A stretch of DNA of 64,000 nucleotides, from the NCBI RefSeq assembly GCF_020509005.1, contig NC_063016.1:4712001-4776000 (forward strand), given 5' to 3'. The notes under the pieces are model-generated. The model ran no database searches. It worked only from the letters and a program-made list of their open reading frames with translations, and had not been told where the DNA came from. Position numbers and translations under genes: made by a program. Position 1 is the first letter of the stretch; each line of letters begins with the position of its first letter. This DNA is from Fulvia fulva. Taxonomy: Eukaryota; Ascomycota; Dothideomycetes; Mycosphaerellales; Mycosphaerellaceae. Below, piece after piece: positions 51,736 to 62,181 of the stretch.

Positions 51736-54700
51736 ATAATTTTTATAATACGAAACCGTACTCGTCGATACTATCGATCTCTACGCCAAAACAAGATATA
51801 TTCGAAAGCTCTTATTAAGGCCATTCTAACGATATATAAAGCAGGCCACTACCCCTAGGACTAAGGGAGTTCTACCTTATTTAATCTAGACAGCTTAAAG
51901 CTCTCCTCACCCTATTTCTTTAGCTCCAAACGCCGCGGAGGTGCCTAGCTACATTAGGCAACTCCTAGGCAATAGTAGCCTAGGCTACGGCACTAACGGC
52001 GCCTACGGCCCTATAGGCGAAGCCCCCTAAGACAACTAGTAGCAACTTATAGAGGACGTAAAAAGTATAGAAACTAACGATCAGCTCCCTTACCGGTCTC
52101 TATAGGTAATAATCACTTAGCTACGTACGGCGCTTATACTATCGTATTACCGAGGGTAACAAGAAATAAGGACGACGTCCTAGGCGATTAGTAAGGCTAC
52201 CCGGAATTAACACCCCTATAGCTAGGCATCGGTCGCGGTATCGATACTAGGCCCCCGCCTAACGTACGATATAGTTACGATCCGTATTATAGCAAAGGAA
52301 GACTAGGCCGAAGTTACGAAGCTATCGAACAAGGAGCTCGCCTAACGAATTAACTAACTAGGGGTAGTCGTAGTGAACTAACAGTCTAACGGTACTCTAT
52401 AGATCTATACTAGCTCTACTACTACTAGGAGGCACCTAGAGGTATAGCTATAGTAGGTATCTAAGCTTACGGCATTAGCGAAGGTCTTAACGAAACAATT
52501 CACGATCCTAGTCTACGATATACCTAAGGAGTTTAACCTAACTAACTAGGGGCACCTACGCGCTCTCTAAGAGGACAACCCGGTCACTCTTAACTCTCTA
52601 ATCTAGAAGGCGACCTGGCTCTATAGGAAATGGCCAGAAGGCAAGAAGGCCTCGGCGCTAATAGTATAGCTATAAGACGCGAAAGCGGCGGATCTAGCGA
52701 TAGAACAAGGCCTAGTCTAGTAATATAGCCTTAAGACAGTAGAAAAGCACTCCTTATCCTTTCGTGTCCTCTAATGCTTCAAATGCTAATAGTATAGATA
52801 CCAAACCTATACGTATATAAATAAGTAGGCCTACTCGAACTATATAGGAGACTATATATCTAGGGACTATACATCGACTACGAGACGGTACGCGAACTGT
52901 CCGGGGTACTACCTATCGTATAGTACGGAATGCCTATAGCGGAAACTAGCGAAAAACAAGGCAATCACAAACAGAACCGTCGCCCTAAGATTCTACGGCG
53001 ACCGTAAGGCTAGCCTATACCGGAACTAACTAGCGGCGGTCGGGCATAAGCGCCCTAGGGCCGAGAACGATATAAAGGATACGTAACCTAGGGCGTACGG
53101 GAGGCTACGTGCTCTACTAGCTACGGCGAGGGAATCTAACTAGGCCCGGCTCTCCTTTAGTATATAGCCGATAGGCGTAGACTAGGACGCGTAGGGTAGT
53201 AGGACATAGGACGATATAGAGGAAATGATTATAGATGCCGATAACTAGCCTCGACACGCTTAGTATCATCTAGTATAACGTTAACTATAGCAAGGATATA
53301 GTCTAGAACCATTTCCTATACGAGGAGGACCCGCGCGTGTACTACGTCCTTATAATCTAGGAGCTATAGATTAACCCGTACTATAAGAGACTAACGACCT
53401 ACAAGTTACTAGGCTATACGACATGCCTACGAGGCGACGGTAGACCCCGTACGTACTTCTATGTTAGTAAGGACATACTAGAATCCGACTAGGAGGTAGT
53501 GTACTACGTAGACGAAGAAGGCGGGGGCGATATTACCTCCCTCTACGTAGGTAGCACCTAGATACACAACCTATATATGTAACCGCTAGCCTCGAGGTCT
53601 AGCCGCGACCTAGGGGTCTATAGACACCTAGATAGTACGCTTAAGAGACAAGGGTGCCACATCGTAGTAGGAGACTTTAACATACACCACCCTTCCTAGG
53701 AAAGCCTTATATAGCCGTACCCTATAGCCGACGAAGTACTCGACTTAATAGCGAGCAACGTAATTGCCCTTAATACCCCGAAGGACCTAGGCACCTAGAA
53801 GAGAGGGGGACTCTAAGGCACGATCGACCTCTCCTAGATCTTAGATAGCTACTACTATACGGTAACCTACTATAGGATCGAACATAAACTCGAGGCGTCG
53901 TTAGACTATATGCTAGTTAGGACCTCTATTACGACATAGATATAACGTACACTAGCTAGAACCCCTAAGCTAAACTAGGGAAAGGCCTACTAGGCTAACA
54001 TCTAGGCGTACCTTAATGACTCTAAGAGGCTAGTCTAGATCGCGTAGTAGTAATATAATGGTAAAGACGAGATAGACGAAGCAGTCTAGGGGTTAATAGA
54101 CGAAATAAGAAAAGCGACCTCACTTTACGTTCCGCTTACCTAACTAACGATATAGTCTAAACTATACTAGACGCCGGAGTGCACTACGGGAGTAAGAGAA
54201 GCAAGGAGAGCCCGCCGGGTGTGGACGAGTAGCTATAGCGAGGAGGCCTAGAACGTATATAGAGAGGTATACTAACAGAAGAAAGCTATAATATAAAGGG
54301 AGAAAGCAGTCGGCTAGAGGGCTATAGTAGAAGAAATCGCCGGCAAGCTAGAGAGGATATAGAAGCTAGCGAAATAGGCCCGATAGGACCCTATATAGGG
54401 CCCCTGCTTCTCTATCCTAGTGCTATAATCGCCTAGTGGCCCGGTTAGCGACCCCGAGGCTAAGGCGCGTCTACTAGCTAGCAAGTTCTTCCCGCCCCTA
54501 GTCGAGGCTAATCTAAGCGACATAAATAGCTCTACTCCCCTAGCCCCTAGTATCGCGGTCTAATAGGAGGTGTCCGAGGGAGAAGTTGCCGCTATACTAA
54601 GGAAGTTGCCGGCGAAGAAAGCCCCGGGGCCGGATAGGATCCTAAACGAGCTACTATAGAAGTGTAGAGATCAACTAGCCCTAGTAGTTATAGCGATCTT

Positions 54701-56665
54701 TAACGCCTACCTATAGACCGGATACTACCCGATAGCTTTTAAACAATCGACGACAGTAGTCCTACGTAAGCCGTAGAAGGAAGACTATACGTAGGTGAAG
54801 TCGTACCGCCTAATTGCGCTCCTTAATACTCTTAGGAAGGCGCTTAAGAAGCTAGTTATAACGAGACTCTCCGAGGCGGTAGAGGAACACTCCCTACTCC
54901 CGGACACCTAGATAGGTACGCGCCTATAGCGATCGACGCTATCCGCGATAGAACTTATCACCTCTTAGGTAAAGGCTATCTAGTATAAGAATAGGGACAA
55001 GGTGGCTTCCTTACTTAGCCTAGACATATCGGGAGCCTTCGACTACGTGTTATACCCGCGGCTACTCTATATCCTAAAGTCGAAAGGACTCCCTAAGTGG
55101 CTTGTTAACTTCGTACGGTCCTATCTCTAAAACCGTAGTACGTCGATCCTAGTCGGCTAGTATAGAAGCCTATTTTAAGTAGTCTATACTAGAATCCCGT
55201 AAGGCTTAACGCTAGTACCTATTCTATTCCTCTTCTTTATAGCGACGCTACTCCTAGCCCTAGAATCCTAGAACACCGCTACGAGCGGCTTCGTAGACGA
55301 CATAAACATCCTAGCGTAGTCTTCCTCGACTAAGGAGAACTATAGGCTACTAGAAGAGAAGCACAAGATCTACGAGGACTAGGCTAGGAGGCACGGGGCT
55401 CGGTTTGCCCTAGAAAAGTACAATCTAATACACTTTACGCGCCGGCCACGGTTCTATAATATATAAGCTTCTATCTAGATATAGGGGTACACGACTAACC
55501 CGGCAAATCAGCTTAGGATCCTCGGACTATAGGTAGACCCGGCGCTACGGTAGAGGAAGCACGTATAGGCAATATTACGGAAAGCTAAACAGAATATAGC
55601 ATTATGCTAGAGGCTCACTACGTCTATATAGGGGGCGGACTTCCGGTAGTCACGACTTCTATATACGGCTATTATACGGCCGGTCCTTACCTATAGTAGC
55701 TAAGTGTAGTCCTTAGGCGAAAGGGCCTACCTATCGAAGGGACTCGTCGCGCCGCTAGCGAAGATCTAAAACTAATGCCTAAGGAAGGTCACCGGGGTAT
55801 ATAAGTCGACACTAACGAGGATACTTAAGCACGAGACCGCTATACCGCCGCTCGACCTATACATCTAGGGACTACGTACCTCCTACTTAGGCAAGTCGGT
55901 ATAGTACCTAGTATAGAAGGTTATCGCTAGTGTAGTCGTAAGGGCCCGCGAATTAGTACTAGCGTATAGGGGCATTCGACCCGGAAACGAGCCGAACTAC
56001 CGGGCAAGGGACGAATAGCTAGCAATATAATAGGAAGGTAAGAAATCGTTTGTAGAGCAACTATAGAAAGAGAGGTGGAACAACTAGGTTGTAGGGCATA
56101 GTAGACGCCCTTAGCTAGCGGGACAACCTAAGGAATAGTTAGCTATAAAATCCGCGGTCAAGTACCCCCCGAAGCTTATCTACTACCGCCTTACGAGGGC
56201 ATAGAGTAGTATAGTAACCTAACTACGAAGCGAACACATCGGCCTCTAGGGGTACCTATTATAGAGAAAGGTTCTAGGATACACGAATACTAGCTACCCC
56301 TACGGCTATCGCTCCTAGAACGTACGGTACGTACTCCTCGTCTATCCGAGGTGGTCGCTAGGAAGGGGGGAGTAGATAGTAAAGGCGAGGAACCGGACGA
56401 TTAGGGCACTTCTTAACAACGCTAAGGACCTACGGCGCATTACGAACTAGATACTAGAGAAGGGCTGGCTAGAACAGTACCGCCTAGTAGGAGTAGTATA
56501 GGAAGAGAGGACACGACGTAGCGCGACGAGACCGGCTAGGAGCGGGGGCTAACGGGGTAGCGACATAGACTACGTACGTTTAGAGAGAAAGCTAATCTAG
56601 ATAAGGAGAAGTTAGGGGCGGGAAGGGTTTTCACCTATTCGGGTTTCCCTTTGTATATAACAATA
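51736..56665 (+). mobile_element. RIP-mutated long LINE relic
   Basis: Plus-strand relic of a Tad-like LINE with many TAG/TAA codons. ORF1 knuckle-like residues are visible near 52770-52930. ORF2 starts near ATG 53235, where LSII then YNVNYSKD parallels the intact LINE, with VVGDFNIHHPSWESL (about 53660) and SLLSLDISGAFDYV and GFVDDINILA (about 55000-55320). It ends with the same 3' motif (ggttttcacctattcggg) as other LINE copies. Non-functional. Confidence 0.82.
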
Positions 56666-56777
56666 GATATATACCTATATAGGCCGGATAGGGTCCTAGA
56701 ACAGGGGAATAACAAGTCTATCTATCTATAAGAGGAGAGGAGAGTACTCCGGAGCGTACTCTAAGAGGGGGGGGTAG
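56666..56777 (+). other. RIP-mutated gypsy 3' tail with polypurine tract
   Basis: Sequence just before the right RIP-mutated LTR contains agaggggggg (56764-56774), a polypurine tract. This marks the following LTR as the 3' LTR of a plus-strand element. Confidence 0.6.
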
Positions 56778-56962
56778 TATTACCGTACCGGCGTATATTT
56801 ACTTAAACCCGCGGGTACGTACCTAGACCTCGCGCCCGCTAACTAATCCGACTAGCGGCTTAGCGCCCGTATATAACTCTCGCGCCCTCCGCGCCTCCCT
56901 TAGATAGAACATCTATTCGACTTATACCTTACCCGACTACGTACTTATACCTACTTATAATA
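56778..56962 (+). repeat. RIP-mutated gypsy LTR, right copy
   Basis: 185 bp matching 28359-28543. Probably the 3' LTR of the same old element, though the outer 5-bp flanks (tcgat and cggtt) do not match. Confidence 0.82.
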
Positions 56963-57530
56963 CGGTTATACGCTTAAATTTAGTTATAATATAGACCTAG
57001 AAGCTATCACTCTATTCTTCCTATTCTTAAATATAGAGCTAAATATTTTAGCGCTTCTTATCCTTAGAAAGACCGGCTCTACTAATACGTTACCGCGGAG
57101 TCCTATTCCCTATATATTATCCGCTAATATCGGTTATAGAAGCGGCTTTAGTAGTAGTACTCTATTACCGTATACGCTCTAAAGCGCTCTTCTTCTTCTT
57201 CTTAGGCTTTAATAACTCCGATTTCGATTTAATACTCGGCGTAGGTATCTATAAGGGCGTATAGTCGGCGGCGGAACGTTCGGAAGGTTATAGTATTACC
57301 GGACGACTACTTAGTAGTATAAGCTTAGCGTTAAATCCGATAGTACTAGCCGGAGCCGGTATAAGTATTAGAAGCTACTATAAAGGTATAGTCTATTATT
57401 TAAGCGACTTACTACGCGTAAGGGTAACGAAGCTACGTACTAGATTATAATATAAGGCTATAATAATAGTAGTAGTAAGTAGTAACTTCTTTACTATTAT
57501 AATATAAGGTCTTAATCTACCGTAAAGTAG
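56963..57530. other. RIP-affected repeat, unassigned
   Basis: TA-rich sequence outside the old gypsy LTR with no legible domain. Confidence 0.45.
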
Positions 57531-57954
57531 TGTTAAAGTCTCGTTCCAGGGCTAATCTCAAAGGAGAGAAGAGTCGAGTCACGTGGCAGTATTCTTTGGA
57601 GAGGCTAAGGCGGGCTGAGAGTGAAGTGCAATAATTGGAGTAGAGGTCGTATTCCAATCAGTGAGATAGTAACATGAGTTGAACGCCTCGAACCTATAAG
57701 GGCTTCTCAGCGTTCCTAAATACAAAGGAGACGTTGCTATGTCTTGGCTCTGTAATCGACCGTTCGACCAACCGACCGGTCGTCTGGTCGTCTGGTCGTC
57801 CAGCCTCACGTGTTCGACCGTGCAAGCCTGCCGTGGTCGTGCACGTGATCTGTCCGCGTCCGAGGCCAAAGCGCTTGGCCCTCGTCTTCCGTTTCCTGCA
57901 TTCCTAGCCCACATCCCACGAGACTCTCTCTCTCGTTCTTCAAAAACCGTAACA
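57531..57954 (-). repeat. Solo LTR related to gypsy-1
   Basis: TGTTA..TAACA ends and a 5-bp duplication AGTAG (57526-57530, 57955-57959) enclose 424 bp. Its centre shares long words with gypsy-1 LTRs (gagttgaacgcctcgaa, ctcagcgttcctaaatacaa). The rest has diverged. No RIP mark, unlike both flanks. Confidence 0.85.
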
Positions 57955-57959
57955 AGTAG

Positions 57960-58895
57960 GCCTGCTTAGTAAATACTATTAGGAAGACTATCAAATACGC
58001 TAACTTATAATATATTAAGCCTTATAAGCTGAGCTTAGATTAGGGGAAGAATAAGATTTAGTGCCTACTCGATATAGATGGTGAGGTGTTGCCACGGTTG
58101 TCGTACAAGGGCTGCTAAAACTGTCTATTGAAGCTCACGTCGGCTCTAGAGCTGAATGGATGGCAAGCGGCCAGCTCATCAGGACAGCAGGAAGAGGATG
58201 CTTCTGCGCTGGCAGGTGTAGCCATCCAAGATTCGATGCTGCGCGTTTGTTCTCGGACACGGCGTATCTTATCAGACCGGCGGCCGAGCGTGTATGCGCG
58301 CTAATGCACACGATCTCCTGAGTCCTATGATGCGTGCATGCGCCACTGTCTCCGTCACATGCAGTGGTCAAGATCTTGAATCTGCGCTGCACAACGCGGA
58401 TGCAGAACAGCAACAAGCTTGGGAGAAACGAGAGCACGTGTTCAAGTGGGGCTGTTCGGACGGTGGCCAACGGATAGTCTACAGTCTTGCTGGGGTTGAG
58501 TTGCTGCGCGCGGTGATAGGATTAGAAACCACAGGGCCGGATCTCAGGCCGCGGGTGGTGCATCCTCTTTGCCATGACATCCAATGCGAAAGCCAGAAGC
58601 ATAATTGCCCTCCTTCATAACTCAGTCGCAGCCATGAAGCGCTCGTTTGTCGTTCTTTTGTCCCATCGTATGTGCATTCATTCTTTCTTATGTCCCATCG
58701 CCATTACCAGTTGATACGACGGTATCGCCGAGAAGGATCATCAAGACGTCACCTCCAAAGATAACACAGTCCATAGCGCATTCCAGATCCGAGCACTTAC
58801 AATCACAGGGTGCCGTGGCGCCCATTACCTGCCGCTTGGTTTGACTTCGACACGCTCCACCTACGAGAGCACTGCTGCTGGTCAGCATAAACAGA
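57960..58895. other. Repeat border and intergenic region
   Basis: RIP-like sequence fades at about 58080 into ordinary composition. No gene is supported before the MFS transporter. Short frames on both strands (58135-58620) show no domain. Confidence 0.5.
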
Positions 58896-60785
58896 ATGGA
58901 TACCAGCGACGCGGTCCCGGAGGCGGAGGTAGAACTGGACTCCGAAGCACTTGTCCGGGAACAACAAAGGCGGGAAGCAGAACGCGCGGAACCTGCGGCG
59001 AACATAGCAAAAGGTGGCATCAAGGTCTCGTCGCGAAATGGAGCAGTGCATGACATCGACGAAGAATCGCCACTGCTAGGTCAAAGAGACGGCGCAAACA
59101 ACGAAGAGGAGGAACGGCGGCCGTCATGGGGCAGCATAGAGGAGTTTGCACATCTCCCATGGTGGAAGAGGCCTTCGATATTCTGGGTGATAGGACCATT
59201 CTTCATCCTGGCCTGCGCTTTTGGAGGTATAATAACGCCGAAGCTCAACCTCATCCTGGAGCTGGTATGTCGGGAATACATGGCCGAGAACATGAGCAAG
59301 ATACCGGGCTTTACCATGGCCCCGGTCGACTTCAATGGCGGCGACAACAACCAGTGTAGGATACCGGAAGTGCAATCAAGGGCGTCTATGTTCACACTAT
59401 GGGGCAGTGTGATCGCGGGCATACTCTCCGCGATAACGAGCCCGAAATTTGGTGCATTGTCCGATCGATATGGTCGCAAACCGATCCTCATCACGACCAG
59501 TATCGGAACAGTCCTGGGCGAGGTCATCTTCATCGCGGCAGCCATGTACCCCGAGTCCTTCCCGGTGCCCTGGCTTCTGTTCAGTTATGCATTGGATGGA
59601 TTGACTGGATCATTCATCGTCGCAATGTCCATTAGCAATGCATATGCCACGGACTGCACACCACCAAACATGCGAAACGTCGCCTTTGGCTACTTCCACG
59701 GTTGTCTCTTCACCGGCATAGCACTTGGTCCGATCATCGCGGGATACATTGTCAAATGGACGGGCAGGATCGTGATAGTGTTTTACATCTTGACGGCAGT
59801 ACATCTGGCTTTCATCCTGTTCGTGCTCGTGTTTGTGCCGGAATCACTGTCTAAGAAGAGACGGGACAAGGCGATACAGAAGCACGATTTGGCGCAGGCT
59901 CTGATAGGGCCGGACTGGGACTGGATCAACGCTCTCCGCACTCTCAACCTTCTTGCTCCATTGAAGATCCTGTGTCCGACCGGTCCGGGGACAAGCCCAG
60001 CTCTCAGACGCAACCTGATTGTCCTGGCGGCTGTCGATACCATCGTCTTTGGCGTAGCTATGGGCAGCCTCAGCGTGGTCGTCCTTTACGTCAACTTTAC
60101 CTTTGGATGGGGTGTTTTCGAATCGGGGCGATTCATGACGATAGTGAACAGCTCGAGGGTCCTGTGTTTGATCGTTATCTTGCCCATCGTGACGAGATTG
60201 GTCAGAGGCAAGGCCGACCCGAGCAAGCAGAAATCCAAAGGATGCGATCGATTTGATCTGGCTGTCATCCGCTTCGCGATCTTCTTCGACATGTTGGGCT
60301 TTCTTGGATATGCCCTATCAAAGACTGGGGGACCTTTCACCCTGTCTGGTGTTGTGGCTGCTGTTGGTGGAATTGGTTCACCTACAGTTTCTGCATCCCT
60401 TACGAAGCATGTTCCCGCAGATCGGACAGGTCAGCTTCTTGGTGCTACAGGACTATTGCATGCGCTCGCGAGAGTCGTTGCGCCTGCGATTTTCAATGCC
60501 ATCTATTCAGCAACAGTTGGCACCTTCAAGCAGACGGTGTTTGTGTGTTTGTGTGCGACATTCGGTTTGGCATTCATCGTTTCGTGGTTCATCAGGCCTG
60601 GTAGTAAGTGCAGTCGCTGCAACAAAACTTGCAGCTACTTGCTAACTTTTGACGCAGTCTATTCCGACGAAGACCTCGCAGCAGAAGGAGTGGGAGAGGA
60701 AGGTGCAGACGTGGCACAGACAGCAGAAGGCCGACTACCGATTGTCAACGCTGTCAGCGATGCCGCACGTCACGTTGGTGCATGA
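58896..60785 (+). CDS. Major facilitator superfamily transporter
   Basis: The open frame gives 629 aa. A 54-bp intron (60604-60657, GTAAGT, branch TGCTAAC, CGCAG) is likely and is divisible by three, leaving 611 aa. An acidic cytosolic N-terminus of about 90 residues (EESPLLGQRDG) precedes about twelve hydrophobic segments. The MFS signature GALSDRYGRKPIL lies in the loop after helix 2, and PESLSKKRR ends the first half before a central loop. Further helices include VVLYVNFTFGWGVFESG and a second-half GQLLGATGLLHALARVVAP, like TetA-type drug/H+ antiporters. The substrate cannot be told. Plasma or vacuolar membrane location is open. Confidence 0.9.
   Translation: MDTSDAVPEAEVELDSEALVREQQRREAERAEPAANIAKGGIKVSSRNGAVHDIDEESPLLGQRDGANNEEEERRPSWGSIEEFAHLPWWKRPSIFWVIGPFFILACAFGGIITPKLNLILELVCREYMAENMSKIPGFTMAPVDFNGGDNNQCRIPEVQSRASMFTLWGSVIAGILSAITSPKFGALSDRYGRKPILITTSIGTVLGEVIFIAAAMYPESFPVPWLLFSYALDGLTGSFIVAMSISNAYATDCTPPNMRNVAFGYFHGCLFTGIALGPIIAGYIVKWTGRIVIVFYILTAVHLAFILFVLVFVPESLSKKRRDKAIQKHDLAQALIGPDWDWINALRTLNLLAPLKILCPTGPGTSPALRRNLIVLAAVDTIVFGVAMGSLSVVVLYVNFTFGWGVFESGRFMTIVNSSRVLCLIVILPIVTRLVRGKADPSKQKSKGCDRFDLAVIRFAIFFDMLGFLGYALSKTGGPFTLSGVVAAVGGIGSPTVSASLTKHVPADRTGQLLGATGLLHALARVVAPAIFNAIYSATVGTFKQTVFVCLCATFGLAFIVSWFIRPGSKCSRCNKTCSYLLTFDAVYSDEDLAAEGVGEEGADVAQTAEGRLPIVNAVSDAARHVGA
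60604..60657 (+). other. Probable in-frame intron in MFS gene
   Basis: Strong GTAAGT donor, TGCTAAC branch site and GCAG acceptor. The retained form would add 18 residues rich in cysteine (SKCSRCNKTCS) and remain in frame. Confidence 0.75.
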
Positions 60786-62181
60786 TTAGGTCTGCGACGA
60801 AGTACATCGTAGGCTTGAGCTGTGGTATTTCATGGGCGTTTTCTGGCATCACGATATCCCCGGAGGTATAGAACGAGTCTTGGTGGTGCATAAACCCGGC
60901 GTTCACAGCACGATAGGCATGTAGTCATAGAAGTATTGCACAGCAAAGAACGGACTAGATGTCAAGATCTGGGCAAGTGAAACCCCACGTACTGCATCTT
61001 CACACAACGTGCTTCGTTCCACAGCAATGTCGTGAACATGGTAGCAGCACGTTACCTGCTCGTTCCCCAAAGGTCTCAACGTGGCCTGTGGGCAGAGTCG
61101 TGTGACGAACTACCGCTTGCTGCTGGCTTGCACCAAGCTCGCGGCGAGATGTGAAGCAGGCTAGAATGACAAGGGCGGCTACTTCCTGGTTCGAAACATG
61201 GCGCTTGGCCAATGGCTGCAGCGGGCAGACCTTGCGGCCGCAGAGAATAGGGGGCGAAGAGGTGTAGAGGGATCTATCGTGTGTGTAAAGGCCGTGAGAA
61301 AGTGTAGCCGATGACCGTTGCTGTAGTAGTGTGTAGTAGAGCGTGGTGTGGTGTGGCTGCCCTCCTCCGTCCTTCGGCAGTCCGCCAAGCTGTCTCAGAA
61401 ATGGCCTCGTCCGGCATTAGCGCCAACTGCCATCTTCGTCTGGAGTCGAGAGTCTGATGTGCGTCTTCACCTGTGCAGTAATTATCTAACAATCCAGCCC
61501 GGTGCACATGGCTTCGGCGTAGGCTGTGGCCACTGTACACTACGCATCCTCCCCTTCGCCGTTCACTGCGAACGTCTATTGCGCCACCACCTCAGGGCCA
61601 CCTCCACCTATCCTTCCGTGGACGTCCTGCAAAAGGATACTTCGACCTCGTACCCACCCACTGGCCGACGCCGCGAATTCCCTCCATCGCTACCATCCTG
61701 AACCCGGCCACGCACGAAGCTGCACTCGCCCTTTAATCCATACCGAAACATCCATCACCGCCGAGACCCATCGCCTGACTCGAGCTTCGTTTCGCCTTGG
61801 ACTTGACACTCCTCAGGAGACTCGGCGGGCTCCCACGTGAGCCTCTTCGACCTGCGACACCACCACCACCACCACCCACGACGACGACGACGACGACGAC
61901 GAAGGTGACGGGCGTTTGTGTGGGCGTGTCGACAAGAGCTGGTGTGCACTGTACAGTACGATCGTTGCGCACTGCCTGAGGCTGAGCCCGGCTGCTGGTG
62001 AGCGAGACCCTCCTTGCAGAGAGAGGACCTCCCACAGCACGCAGCACACAAGCAGGCCTTGATCTCCATATCACACCTCCCCGATCCGCATCGCATATAC
62101 ATATCATATACGCAGGTCACACTCCTTTGACATTGAGTTGAAACAACCCCCCGAGGGTCAAACGTTGAACTTAATATCATA
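60786..62181. other. Intergenic and long 5' untranslated region
   Basis: About 1.4 kb without a supported gene. It includes (CAC)n at about 61858-61877 followed by (CGA)n at 61878-61902. It is probably the MFS 3' UTR and the promoter/leader of the downstream RRM gene. Confidence 0.5.
61858..61902. repeat. Trinucleotide microsatellites (CAC)n and (CGA)n
   Basis: Adjacent runs of cac and cga units. Confidence 0.9.

Noticed and set aside
51736..56665. Functional LINE in this stretch
   Set aside because: Many TAG/TAA codons at former CAG/CAA positions in both ORFs; only a relic.
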